A DNA stretch of 64,000 nt, from positions 29,288-93,287 of the forward strand of contig NZ_LWQU01000174.1 of assembly GCF_001650635.1 (NCBI RefSeq), written 5' to 3'. Under the pieces are notes generated by a model that saw nothing but the letters and a program-made list of their open reading frames with translations, made no database searches and was not told where the DNA came from. The number at the start of each line of letters is the position of its first letter. The first letter of the stretch is position 1. Origin of the DNA: Magnetospirillum moscoviense (GTDB lineage Bacteria; Pseudomonadota; Alphaproteobacteria; Rhodospirillales; Magnetospirillaceae). The translations under genes were made by a program, and so were the position numbers. Positions 38,824 through 46,425 of this stretch are shown one piece after another.

Positions 38824-39798
38824 GTGGACAATGCCCAGGACCTGAGCGACGGCCATGCCTTCGCCGTTCGTCTGATGCAGCACCTGGTGGTGCCGACCTT
38901 CGTGCTGGATGCCGAACGCCGCGTCATCATCTGGAATAAGGCCTGCGAGCGGCTGACCGGGGTGATGGCCGAGGAAATTCTGGGCACCTCGGACCACTGG
39001 CGGGCCTTTTACGACGAGCCCAGGCATTGCCTGGCCGACATCCTGGCCCTGGGCAGCACCGAGGAACTTGACCGGCTGTACGAGACCCATTCCGACCCCG
39101 CGACCGGGACGCTGGGGTTGAAGGCCGAGAACTGGTGCGTCATGCCCAAGGTCAAGAGGCGACTGTTCCTGGCCATCGATGCCGGCCCGATCTTCGACGA
39201 GAACGGCGTGTTGCAGGCGGTGGTCGAAACCTTGCGCGACAACACCGAACAGCGTTTGGCCCAGATGGCCCTGCAAAGCCTGGCGGTCAAGGACGGCCTG
39301 ACCGGCTTGGCCAACCGCCTGTCCTTCGACGAAAAGATCGAGGCCGAATGGCTGCACAACAAGCGCGAGGGCACGCCCTTGTCGGTGCTGCTGATCGATG
39401 TCGATCATTTCAAGCTTTATAACGACACCTACGGGCACCAGAAGGGCGATGCCTGCCTGAAGGCGGTCGCCCAGGCCATCGGCGCCCAGGTGTTCCGCCA
39501 GGGCGATCTGGCTGCGCGCTATGGCGGCGAGGAATTCGTGGTGGTTCTGCCCAACACGGAACCCGACGCCGCCAAGGCGGTGGCCGAACGCATCCGCCAC
39601 GCCGTCGAAATCCTGGCCCTGCCCCACGGCGCCAGCCTGACCTGCGACCACGTCACGCTCAGCGTCGGCGTCGCCTCGACGGTTCCCGACGAATCCGGCA
39701 GTCACGACACCCTGGTCGCCGCCGCAGACGCCGCCCTGTACCAAGCCAAGCATGCCGGTCGCAACCGCGTCAGCATCGGCGCGGTGGTGCCGGCCTGA
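38824..39798 (+). CDS. PAS-GGDEF diguanylate cyclase
   Basis: The 324-residue cytosolic protein starts at GTG 38824. A PAS domain (about 15-140; TFVLDAERRVIIWNKACERLTG) precedes a GGDEF domain (about 155-320). The active site is RYGGEEFVVVLPN, a functional GGEEF form. RQGD lies five residues before it, matching the inhibitory I-site RxxD. It should therefore make c-di-GMP with product inhibition. The signal sensed is unknown; no EAL domain or partner is adjacent, and the nif region begins immediately after. Confidence 0.92.
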   Translation: MDNAQDLSDGHAFAVRLMQHLVVPTFVLDAERRVIIWNKACERLTGVMAEEILGTSDHWRAFYDEPRHCLADILALGSTEELDRLYETHSDPATGTLGLKAENWCVMPKVKRRLFLAIDAGPIFDENGVLQAVVETLRDNTEQRLAQMALQSLAVKDGLTGLANRLSFDEKIEAEWLHNKREGTPLSVLLIDVDHFKLYNDTYGHQKGDACLKAVAQAIGAQVFRQGDLAARYGGEEFVVVLPNTEPDAAKAVAERIRHAVEILALPHGASLTCDHVTLSVGVASTVPDESGSHDTLVAAADAALYQAKHAGRNRVSIGAVVPA

Positions 39799-39810
39799 GT
39801 GTTTGGCCGT

Positions 39811-39828
39811 ATGGCACGAAGCTTGCTG
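39811..39828 (+). promoter_or_regulatory. Sigma-54 promoter of nifW
   Basis: TGGCACGAAGCTTGCT matches the consensus TGGCACG-N4-TTGCW exactly, with GG at 39813-39814, ten bases, then GC at 39825-39826. It lies 42 bp before the nifW ATG. No TGT-N10-ACA site was found in the preceding 150 bp. Confidence 0.85.
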
Positions 39829-39867
39829 CGATAACGGCACGGCAAACCAGCGGCAAAGGCAGCGACC

Positions 39868-40188
39868 ATGAGCACCATCTTGAACAAGTTGCAGGGATTG
39901 TCGGCGGCCGAGGAATTCTTCGCCGCGCTGGACGTGCCCTTCGAACAGGCGGTCCTGAACGTCAGCCGCCTGCATATCCTCAAGCGGTTCAACGAGAACA
40001 TGGCCCGCGCCAAGGTGGCCGAAATGGCGGAATCCGACCAGTTCGAAGCCTGCCAGACCTGCCTGGCCTCGGCCTACAGCGATTTTCTGACCTCGAGCGG
40101 GGTCAAGGAAAAGATGTTCAAGGTGTTCAAGGATCAGGCGCCCTCGACCGGATTCGTCTCGATCGACCAGTTGAAAACCAAACGCTAG
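39868..40188 (+). CDS. nifW: Nitrogenase-stabilizing protein NifW
   Basis: The 106-residue protein matches NifW: LSAAEEFFAALDVPFEQAVLNVSRLHILKRFNE, ACQTCLASAYSDFL and EKMFKVFKDQ. NifW interacts with the MoFe protein and helps keep it active in the presence of oxygen. It opens the nif region under its own sigma-54 promoter and precedes nifA by 180 bp. Confidence 0.92.
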   Translation: MSTILNKLQGLSAAEEFFAALDVPFEQAVLNVSRLHILKRFNENMARAKVAEMAESDQFEACQTCLASAYSDFLTSSGVKEKMFKVFKDQAPSTGFVSIDQLKTKR

Positions 40189-40368
40189 GCTGGGGACGGG
40201 CCTTGATCCCGGTCGGCCGCACCCCCATCTGAGGCCGGTCACCGGGGCAATCCGTCGCGCCGGCCCAGCGAATTTGTAACCGACAGTCGCTTGACCGAAG
40301 CCCATTGTTTAGCCATATGCGGGATATGCTTAATTTATGTGCACGATTGACCAGCACAGGATACCGGT

Positions 40369-42060
40369 GTGAACAAGATCAGGACCGATGACAGCGAAGC
40401 CCATCTGATCGGGATTTATGAGATCGGCAAGGTTCTGGGGGCCAGTTTCGACCTCGACCGCGCCTTGCACGATGTTCTGAACATCCTGTCTTCCTATCTG
40501 GCCATGCGTCACGGCGTCATCGTGCTGACCGATCACGACGACCAGCTGGTCATGGCCGCCGTCACCGGCATGTCTTTGGCCGAGGCCAAAAGCGGCGGCA
40601 TCCGCTATCCGGTCGAGGCGATCCGCCCGGTGGTCGATCGCGGCATGCCGATGGTGGTCCCCAGCGCCGTCGGCGACCCCGATCTGGCCGATTACATCGC
40701 CGACTTCCTGGAGCCCGACGACGACAGCCTGGCCTTCCTGTGCGTGCCGATCAAGACCAACGACAAGCCGTTCGGGTCGCTGTCGGTGCTGCGCGGCCGC
40801 GAAAGCGGGGCATTGCGCGGCTTCCAGCACGATATCCGCTTCCTGACCATGGTCGGCACCCTGATCGGCCAGACCGTCAGCCTGTACCGCAAGGTGCTGG
40901 CCGACCGCGAGCGGCTGATGGAGGACAATGTCCGCCTGCAAAAGCAGGTCATCAAGATCGCGCCGTCCGCCGCGCCGCACGGCATGGACGACATCATCGG
41001 CGCCTCGGACGCCATCAACAACGTGCTGGGCCAGATCCAGCAGGCGGCGCCGACCAAGGCCACCGTGCTGCTGCGCGGCGAATCCGGCACCGGCAAGGAG
41101 ATGATGGCCCAGGCACTGCACCAGATGTCGAAGCGGGCGCAAAAGCCGTTCATCAAGGTCAATTGCGCGGCTTTGTCGGAAAGCGTGCTGGAATCCGAAT
41201 TGTTCGGCCACGAAAAGGGCGCCTTCACCGGGGCCATCGCCGAACGCAAGGGCCGCTTCGAGTTGGCCAATGGCGGCACGCTGTTCCTGGACGAGATCGG
41301 CGAGATTTCCCAGGCCTTCCAGTCCAAGCTGTTGCGCGTGCTGCAGGAAGGCGAGTTCGAGCGGGTCGGCGGCGTCAAGACCATCAAGGTCGATGTCCGT
41401 CTGGTCGCCGCCACCAACCGCGACCTGGAAGCCGCCGTCACCAAGGGCGAGTTCCGCGCCGACCTTTACTTCCGCCTGAACGTGGTGCCGATCTTCCTGC
41501 CGCCGCTTCGCGACCGCAAGGCCGACATCCCGGCCCTGGCCGACCATTTCCTCAAGCAGTTCAACCAGGAAAACGGCCGCACCGTCGGCATCACCGCCAA
41601 GGCCCTGCAGACTCTGCAACGCTGCAATTTCCCCGGCAATGTCCGCGAATTGGAAAATTGCGTTTACCGCTCGGCGACCATGGCCAGCGACGGGGTGATC
41701 GACGAGATCGACCTGTCGTGCAAGCGTGACACCTGCCTGTCTTCGACCCTGTGGGGCGGCAAGCCGGGCCAGTCGAACCTGGCGGCGGCGATGCAGCCCC
41801 ATGAAGCGGGCCACCACCATCACCATCCGGCCCCGTCGGCCGCTGCCCCGGCCCCTGCCCCGGCGGCGCAGCCGGCCCCGGTTTCCGCGGGCGACGGCGA
41901 CGAGGCTGAACTTGACGCCGACGATGAACGCGGCCGCCTGATTCAGGCGATGGAACGCTGCGGCTGGGTCCAGGCCAAGGCCGCCCGCCTATTGGGCCTG
42001 ACGCCGCGCCAGATCGGCTATGCGCTGAAAAAGCACAACATCGAAATCCGCCAATTGTGA
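40369..42060 (+). CDS. nifA: Nif-specific sigma-54 activator NifA (oxygen-sensitive type)
   Basis: The 563-residue protein starts at GTG 40369. It has a GAF domain (about 15-170), an AAA+ domain ([14 protein letters not shown] in EKGAFTGAI), and a C-terminal helix-turn-helix ([20 protein letters not shown]). Cys419, 431, 451 and 456 fit C-X11-C-X19-C-X4-C exactly, the motif found in oxygen-sensitive alphaproteobacterial NifA. A linker with five consecutive His (482-486) and an Ala-Pro-rich run separates AAA+ from the DNA-binding domain. It activates the UAS/sigma-54 promoters listed here. The 180-bp leader holds no clear sigma-54 site. Confidence 0.98.
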   Translation: MNKIRTDDSEAHLIGIYEIGKVLGASFDLDRALHDVLNILSSYLAMRHGVIVLTDHDDQLVMAAVTGMSLAEAKSGGIRYPVEAIRPVVDRGMPMVVPSAVGDPDLADYIADFLEPDDDSLAFLCVPIKTNDKPFGSLSVLRGRESGALRGFQHDIRFLTMVGTLIGQTVSLYRKVLADRERLMEDNVRLQKQVIKIAPSAAPHGMDDIIGASDAINNVLGQIQQAAPTKATVLLRGESGTGKEMMAQALHQMSKRAQKPFIKVNCAALSESVLESELFGHEKGAFTGAIAERKGRFELANGGTLFLDEIGEISQAFQSKLLRVLQEGEFERVGGVKTIKVDVRLVAATNRDLEAAVTKGEFRADLYFRLNVVPIFLPPLRDRKADIPALADHFLKQFNQENGRTVGITAKALQTLQRCNFPGNVRELENCVYRSATMASDGVIDEIDLSCKRDTCLSSTLWGGKPGQSNLAAAMQPHEAGHHHHHPAPSAAAPAPAPAAQPAPVSAGDGDEAELDADDERGRLIQAMERCGWVQAKAARLLGLTPRQIGYALKKHNIEIRQL

Positions 42061-42062
42061 TC

Positions 42063-42097
42063 TGTCGCATCCCCGACGCGATGTCGGGGATGCGACA
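42063..42097 (+). promoter_or_regulatory. NifA upstream activator site inside a perfect 15-bp inverted repeat (also possible nifA terminator)
   Basis: TGTCGCATCCCCGAC (42063-42077), loop GCGAT and GTCGGGGATGCGACA (42083-42097) form a perfect 15-bp hairpin 2 bp after the nifA stop. Positions 42082-42097 contain TGT-N10-ACA, the NifA site, 47 bp before the -24 GG of the nifB promoter. The left arm holds the near-site TGT-N10-ACG. No T-run follows, so termination would be weak or incomplete. Confidence 0.8.
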
Positions 42098-42142
42098 ACC
42101 GACAAAACCCCAAAAAACCGCAGAATTCCGCCACTTCTAAAG

Positions 42143-42160
42143 TTGGCATCATCGTTGCAG
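42143..42160 (+). promoter_or_regulatory. Sigma-54 promoter of the nifB operon
   Basis: TGGCATCATCGTTGCA places GG at 42145-42146 and GC at 42157-42158 with exactly ten bases between. It lies 40 bp upstream of the nifB GTG. Confidence 0.88.
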
Positions 42161-42199
42161 AGCTTATCGGCAAGAGACCTCAATCCGTGGAGGCTGCCG

Positions 42200-43675
42200 G
42201 TGACGAGCAACATCGTATCCCTGAACAGCATCGCCAAGCGCGGTGCGTCCAAGCCTCAGGCCAGTGGCTGTTCGTCGAAGTCGAGCTGCGGCTCGTCCTC
42301 GGGGCCCGACGACATGCCCGCCCATGTGTGGGACAAGATCAAGGACCACCCCTGCTATTCCGAAGAGGCGCACCACTATTTCGCCCGCATGCATGTGGCG
42401 GTGGCGCCGGCCTGCAACATCCAGTGCAATTACTGCAACCGGAAATACGATTGTTCGAACGAGTCCCGCCCCGGCGTGACCAGCGAGCGGATGAGTCCGG
42501 AACAGGCCGCCATGAAGGTGGTCGCCGTCGCCAACAAGGTGCCGCAGCTGTCGGTTCTGGGCATCGCCGGCCCCGGTGATTCGCTGTACGACTGGCGCAA
42601 GACCTTCGAGACCTTCCGTCTGGTCGAGAAGCGCCTGCCCGACCTCAAGTTCTGCGTCTCGACCAACGGCCTGGCCCTGCCCGACCATGTCGACGCCCTG
42701 GCCGAGCACAATATCGACCACGTCACCATCACCATCAACATGGTGGACCCCGAGGTCGGCACCGCGATCTATCCGTGGATCTATTTCAACGGCAAGCGTT
42801 ATACCGGCCTCGACGCCTCGAAGATCCTGCACGAGCGTCAGATGGAAGGCCTCGAGGCGCTGACCGCCAAGGGTATCCTGGTCAAGGTCAACTCGGTGAT
42901 GATCCCCGGCATCAACGACCAGCACCTGCTGGACGTCAACGCCGCCATCAAGGCGCGCGGTGCCTTCTTGCACAATGTCATGCCGCTGATCTCGGCGCCG
43001 GAACACGGTACCCATTTCGGCCTGACCGGCCAGCGCGGCCCCTCGCCGGCCGAGCTGAAGGACCTGCAGGACAAGCTGGCCGGCGGCGCCAACCTGATGC
43101 GCCATTGCCGCCAGTGCCGGGCCGACGCCATCGGCATGCTGGGCGAGGATCTGTCGCAGGATTTCATGCTGGACAGCATCGATCCCGACCTTGAATACGA
43201 TCCCGAGGCCCGGCGCCTGTACCGTGAAGTGGTCGAGCGCGAGCGCGCCGATCGTCGGGCCGCCGTCCTGGTGGCCGAGGACGAGCTGGCCGCCACCGTC
43301 ACCGCCGCACCGGCCCAGCTGGTCGCCGTCGCCACCAAGGGCGGCGGGCGCATCAACCAGCATTTCGGCCATGCCGCCGAATTCCAGGTCTACGAGGTCG
43401 ATCAGGCCGGTGTCCGTTTCGTCGGCCACCGCAAGGTCGAGAATTACTGCCAAGGCGGCTGGGGCGACGAGGACGTGCTGGAAGACCAGCTTATCCCGAC
43501 CCTGGCCGGTGTCGCGGCGGTGTTCGTCTCGAAGATCGGCTCGTGCCCCAAGAAGGATCTGGCCGCCGCCGGCATCGCCGCCATCGACGCCTATCCCTTC
43601 GATTACATCGAAACCGCCATCGCCGATTGGTATGCCGGCCTGAACGGCCGCCAGACCCTCGGTTCCATCGCCTGA
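42200..43675 (+). CDS. nifB: Nitrogenase cofactor biosynthesis radical SAM protein NifB
   Basis: I choose GTG 42200 ([10 protein letters not shown]) because GGAGG sits 6 nt upstream; an ATG at 42143 lies on the -24 element and cannot be the start. The 491 residues contain the radical SAM cluster site CNIQCNYC and C-terminal NifX-like domain (about 375-470; [26 protein letters not shown]). NifB makes the NifB-co precursor of FeMo-co from Fe-S clusters and SAM. Serine/cysteine-rich N-terminus ([14 protein letters not shown]). It heads nifB-fdxN-nifZ-nifT-SIR2. Confidence 0.97.
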   Translation: MTSNIVSLNSIAKRGASKPQASGCSSKSSCGSSSGPDDMPAHVWDKIKDHPCYSEEAHHYFARMHVAVAPACNIQCNYCNRKYDCSNESRPGVTSERMSPEQAAMKVVAVANKVPQLSVLGIAGPGDSLYDWRKTFETFRLVEKRLPDLKFCVSTNGLALPDHVDALAEHNIDHVTITINMVDPEVGTAIYPWIYFNGKRYTGLDASKILHERQMEGLEALTAKGILVKVNSVMIPGINDQHLLDVNAAIKARGAFLHNVMPLISAPEHGTHFGLTGQRGPSPAELKDLQDKLAGGANLMRHCRQCRADAIGMLGEDLSQDFMLDSIDPDLEYDPEARRLYREVVERERADRRAAVLVAEDELAATVTAAPAQLVAVATKGGGRINQHFGHAAEFQVYEVDQAGVRFVGHRKVENYCQGGWGDEDVLEDQLIPTLAGVAAVFVSKIGSCPKKDLAAAGIAAIDAYPFDYIETAIADWYAGLNGRQTLGSIA

Positions 43676-43703
43676 CCCCCCTGTCCTTCCAAGGAGAACC
43701 ATC

Positions 43704-43892
43704 ATGGCCATGAAGATCCTCGCCGAAGAATGCACCGCCTGCGGCGCCTGCGAATTCGAATGCCCCAACGCCGCCATTTCGATGAAAGGCGACGTCTATG
43801 TGATCAAGGCTTCGGCCTGCACCGAATGCGACGGCGACGCGCCGAAGTGCACCGCGGTGTGCCCGACCGACGGCTGCATCGTCCAGGGCTGA
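43704..43892 (+). CDS. fdxN: 2[4Fe-4S] ferredoxin FdxN
   Basis: The 62-residue ferredoxin follows AAGGAGAACC. Two cluster motifs are seen: [12 protein letters not shown] and [16 protein letters not shown], the second with the expanded loop of bacterial nif ferredoxins. It is commonly placed directly after nifB and supplies electrons to NifB and/or nitrogenase. Gap to nifB is 28 bp. Confidence 0.95.
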   Translation: MAMKILAEECTACGACEFECPNAAISMKGDVYVIKASACTECDGDAPKCTAVCPTDGCIVQG

Positions 43893-43913
43893 CATCCGTT
43901 TCAGGAGGCGCCG

Positions 43914-44177
43914 ATGACCGACGAGAGCGAACTCTACTCCTCGCCGCGGTTCGAAGCCGGGGACAAGGTCCAGTCATTGCGGGAAATCCGCAATGACGGC
44001 ACCTATCCGGGCATGCCCATCGGCGCCTACCTGATCCATACCGGTGACGTCGGCTATGTGAAGTCAGTAGGGACCTATCTCAACCGCTTCTATGTCTACG
44101 CCATCGACTTCGTCGATCGCGGCATGCTGGTAGGCATGCGCGGACATGAACTCGAATGCCTGGAGGCTTCGGCATGA
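43914..44177 (+). CDS. nifZ: NifZ family protein
   Basis: The 87-residue protein has the NifZ core (FEAGDKVQSLREIRNDGTYPG, GDVGYVKSVGTYLN, FYVYAIDFVDRGMLVGMRG). NifZ assists maturation of the P-cluster of NifDK. It is at the short end of the family; the Azotobacter protein has a long C-terminal extension that is absent here. The stop overlaps nifT as ATGA. Confidence 0.92.
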   Translation: MTDESELYSSPRFEAGDKVQSLREIRNDGTYPGMPIGAYLIHTGDVGYVKSVGTYLNRFYVYAIDFVDRGMLVGMRGHELECLEASA

Positions 44178-44389
44178 AGGTGACCCTGCGCAAGGTCGGT
44201 AACAGCTTTGAAATCTACGTCCCCAAGAAGGACCTGGAGGAAAAGGTGGTGTTCGCCGAGAAGCCGGGCCTGTGGGGCGGTGTGATCCGCATCGGCAACG
44301 GCTGGTCGTTCCAGATGCCCGACATGCCGGCCGACACGCCCATGCCCATCACCGTCGAAGCCCGCAAGCTCGCCGACGACGAGGATTGA
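44174..44389 (+). CDS. nifT: NifT/FixU protein
   Basis: The start at 44174 (MKVTLRKVGN) gives 71 residues matching NifT/FixU: YVPKKDLEEKVV, LWGGVIRIGNGW. The family is small, conserved in nif clusters, and has no assigned biochemical role; mutants in other species show little phenotype. An ATG six codons upstream lies within nifZ. Confidence 0.92.
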   Translation: MKVTLRKVGNSFEIYVPKKDLEEKVVFAEKPGLWGGVIRIGNGWSFQMPDMPADTPMPITVEARKLADDED

Positions 44390-44393
44390 ACCC

Positions 44394-45251
44394 ATGAACG
44401 CCGCCGCCACGCTTAAGGATATCGTTTCCGATATCGGCCATCGGGTCGCCGGCGGACAATTGATTCCGTTTCTCGGCCCCGAGGTGCTGACCCTGTCGCC
44501 CGAGGCCTGCCCGGTGCCGGTCGGCGCCCGCGACCTCGCCCACCTGCTGTCCAGCCGGGTCGCGGTTCCGGGGCGGATTCGCAACAATCTGTGGCACACC
44601 GCCCAGTATATCGAGACCTTCCGCCACCGAGTCACCCTCGACAAGCTGATGCTCGAGGTGTTCAAGCCGGTGCCGGCGCCGTCGGTACTGCATAGCTGGC
44701 TGGCCGCCCAGCCCGGCGTGCCGCTGATCGTCGATACCTGGTACGACGGCACGCTGGCGCAATGCCTGGCCCCGCGCGCCGACTGGGCGCTGATCCAGGG
44801 CACCTCGAAGGCCCGGCGCACCGGCGACGCGCCGTGGTACCGCGCCTATGGCGCCGACGGCACCGAAACCACCGAGGCCCAGGCCGCCCAGGCCGCCACC
44901 GTGCTTTACAAGCCGCACGGCGCGGCGCAGCCGGCCGGCGACGTGCTGGCCTCGGACGCCGATTATGTCGAGGTGCTGACCGACATCGACCTGGGCCTGC
45001 CCATTCCGCAGGCGGTCAAGGACCGCCGCAAGGAACGTGGCTTCGTCTTCCTGGGCTGCCGGTTCTACGACCAGATCCTGCGGACCTTCGCCCGCTCGAT
45101 CATCAAACATTCCAGCGGGCCGCGCTTCGCCGTGGTCCCGGTGGGAGACCTGACCCGCAACGAGCTGAAGTTCCTGGAGGTCGAGGGCATCACCCCGATC
45201 GACATGAGCCTGGCCGAAGTCGCCGCCTTGTTTGCGGGCGCGACACCCTAA
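44394..45251 (+). CDS. SIR2-like protein of the nif cluster
   Basis: The 285-residue protein resembles SIR2-fold proteins that sit in nif operons of Azospirillum-like bacteria. The N-terminus DIGHRVAGGQLIPFLGPEVL contains the G-x-x-L-x-x-F-L-G-P/A-type NAD-binding start. VLYKPHGAA resembles the KLHG turn of SIR2 folds, and RGFVFLGCRFYDQILRTFARSI is the C-terminal Rossmann end. Classical sirtuin zinc cysteines are absent, so deacetylase activity is doubtful; NAD(+) binding or hydrolysis is possible. It follows nifT by 4 bp and ends the nifB operon. Its role in nitrogen fixation is unknown. Confidence 0.75.
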   Translation: MNAAATLKDIVSDIGHRVAGGQLIPFLGPEVLTLSPEACPVPVGARDLAHLLSSRVAVPGRIRNNLWHTAQYIETFRHRVTLDKLMLEVFKPVPAPSVLHSWLAAQPGVPLIVDTWYDGTLAQCLAPRADWALIQGTSKARRTGDAPWYRAYGADGTETTEAQAAQAATVLYKPHGAAQPAGDVLASDADYVEVLTDIDLGLPIPQAVKDRRKERGFVFLGCRFYDQILRTFARSIIKHSSGPRFAVVPVGDLTRNELKFLEVEGITPIDMSLAEVAALFAGATP

Positions 45252-45252
45252 A

Positions 45253-45283
45253 GCACGATGATTTCAGTTTGAAATCATCGTGC
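45253..45283 (+). terminator. 13-bp perfect hairpin after the SIR2 gene
   Basis: GCACGATGATTTC, loop AGTTT, GAAATCATCGTGC form a perfect stem one base after the stop codon. There is no T-run, so it may be a stabilising or dispersed palindrome as well as an operon end. Confidence 0.5.
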
Positions 45284-45287
45284 GACA

Positions 45288-45338
45288 GCGGCCGTTGAGG
45301 CCGCGGCCAAGCAGCCGGATGGCTGCGCCCGGCGAGGG
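45288..45338 (+). repeat. Two-hairpin repeat motif, copy 1 (leader of the FeSII gene)
   Basis: Hairpin 1 is GCGGCC-GTTGA-GGCCGC. It is followed by the linker GGCCAAG, hairpin 2 (GCAGCC-GGAT-GGCTGC, its first G shared with the linker) and the tail GCCCGGCGAGGG. The same layout recurs at 45888 and 63667 with compensatory stem changes. This copy lies 60 bp before the FeSII ATG. Function unknown. Confidence 0.7.
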
Positions 45339-45352
45339 ACAATGATGAACCA

Positions 45353-45376
45353 GACCAAGATGACTTCATCTTGGTC
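45353..45376 (+). promoter_or_regulatory. 10-bp hairpin just before the FeSII ribosome site
   Basis: GACCAAGATG, loop ACTT, CATCTTGGTC. The stem ends about 8 nt before the AGAGAGGAG ribosome-binding site, so it may protect the mRNA end or affect translation. Confidence 0.5.
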
Positions 45377-45397
45377 CAAGAGAGAGGAGCGCAATCG

Positions 45398-45781
45398 ATG
45401 GCCAACGTTACCTTCAGCGGCCCGACTTTGGACAAGGACGTCACCGTCTATGCGGTGGCCGGCGACCGTGGAACCCTTCTGTCGGTGGCCAAGGCCGCCA
45501 ACATCGCCATTCCCTTCCAGTGCCAGGACGGTGAGTGCGGTTCGTGCCTGATCAAGGTGACCCACTTGGGCAAGAACGCCCCCAAGGCCATCCATCTGAC
45601 CGACAAGGAAAAGCTGACCCTGTCCGTCAATGGCAAGCTGAGCAAGGAAACCCTGGCCAAGGCCGAGGTCGAGGACATGCCCCCGGCCTATCGTCTGGCC
45701 TGTCAGTACCTGGTCCAGGACGAGGACATCCTGGTCGAGTTCACCGGCGAGCCCGGTGTCGAGATCGATCTGCGCCAATAG
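45398..45781 (+). CDS. [2Fe-2S] ferredoxin, FeSII (Shethna protein) type
   Basis: The start at 45398 behind AGAGAGGAG gives 127 residues. The cluster ligands are in IPFQCQDGECGSCLIKVTHL and the distal RLACQYLV. The sequence around PFQCQDGECGSC, LTDKEK and the ending EDILVEFTGEPG closely follows the Azotobacter vinelandii FeSII protein as I remember it. FeSII binds NifH and NifDK under oxidising conditions and gives conformational protection from oxygen. A role as an ordinary electron donor cannot be excluded. It stands alone between hairpin-rich leaders and a terminator. Confidence 0.88.
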   Translation: MANVTFSGPTLDKDVTVYAVAGDRGTLLSVAKAANIAIPFQCQDGECGSCLIKVTHLGKNAPKAIHLTDKEKLTLSVNGKLSKETLAKAEVEDMPPAYRLACQYLVQDEDILVEFTGEPGVEIDLRQ

Positions 45782-45806
45782 TGGCGGAAGCGCGCAGATC
45801 GATACA

Positions 45807-45839
45807 GGGGGCGCTTCCCGGCGGAGGCGCCCCCGTTTT
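45807..45839 (+). terminator. Rho-independent terminator after the FeSII gene
   Basis: GGGGGCGC (45807-45814) pairs with GCGCCCCC (45827-45834) and is followed by GTTTT, 26 bp after the stop. Confidence 0.75.
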
Positions 45840-45887
45840 CCATCACGTTGTCATCGCCTTCGCGGCCCGCATGCGGATGTGAAACCA

Positions 45888-45937
45888 GCCGCCATTGCGG
45901 CGGCGGCCAAGGGGCCGAAGGCCCCGCCCGGCGAGGG
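45888..45937 (+). repeat. Two-hairpin repeat motif, copy 2 (leader of the NifO-like gene)
   Basis: Hairpin 1 is GCCGCC-ATTGC-GGCGGC, linker GGCCAAG, hairpin 2 GGGGCC-GAA-GGCCCC, tail GCCCGGCGAGGG. Linker and tail are identical to copy 1 while both stems differ and stay paired. It ends 23 bp before the downstream ATG. Confidence 0.7.
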
Positions 45938-45960
45938 CTGTCCTAATCAGGGAGGGGACT

Positions 45961-46425
45961 ATGGCCCATGTGATTTTCTTCGAAAAGCCCGGATGCGGCG
46001 GAAACGCACGTCAAAAGAAGGCATTGTCGGATTCCGGACACAGCCTCGACGTTCGCGACCTGCTGACCCATCCGTGGACCAGCATCGAACTGGCGTCGTT
46101 CATGACCGGATTGCCGACGGCGCAATGGTTCAACCGCGCCAGCCCCAGGGTCAAGTCCGGCGAAATCGTTCCCGAACTGATCAGCGCCAGCCAGGCGATG
46201 GGCTTGCTGCTGGCCGACCCGTTGCTGATCCGCCGCCCGCTGATGCAGGTGGATGACACCCGCATGGTCGGCTGGGACGAGGCCAAGGTGGCGGCGTGGA
46301 TCGGACTGAACGGAACCGGCATCGGCGAGGGCTGCCCCAAGCACGACCATCACCCCGGTTCATGCAAGGCGCCCACACCCGCCTCTATTGGCCCCGCCTC
46401 TATTGCCCAAGAGCAATCAGCTTAG
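45961..46425 (+). CDS. nifO: Nitrogenase-associated ArsC/Spx-fold protein (NifO-like)
   Basis: The start at 45961 behind GGGAGGGG gives 154 residues. The thioredoxin-fold start VIFFEKPGCGGNARQKKAL carries a single cysteine, as in ArsC/Spx relatives, followed by RDLLTHPWTSIELASFM, NRASPRVKSGEI and LIRRPLMQVDD. The nif-linked branch (NifO in Azotobacter) has been connected with molybdenum allocation between nitrogenase and nitrate assimilation. The C-terminus (HDHHPGSCKAP) may bind metal. Its last 26 bp overlap the convergent draG. Confidence 0.85.
   Translation: MAHVIFFEKPGCGGNARQKKALSDSGHSLDVRDLLTHPWTSIELASFMTGLPTAQWFNRASPRVKSGEIVPELISASQAMGLLLADPLLIRRPLMQVDDTRMVGWDEAKVAAWIGLNGTGIGEGCPKHDHHPGSCKAPTPASIGPASIAQEQSA

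Noticed and set aside
40189..40368. Search for a sigma-54 or FNR-type site in the nifA leader
   Set aside because: No GG-N10-GC with consensus context and no TTGAT-N4-ATCAA site was seen. Only an imperfect GGCC-rich inverted repeat near 40220-40246 is present, too weak to call.
45299..45312. GG-N10-GC spacing in front of the FeSII gene
   Set aside because: The match lies inside the stems of the two-hairpin motif and lacks the TGGCA and TTGC context, so it is not called a sigma-54 promoter.
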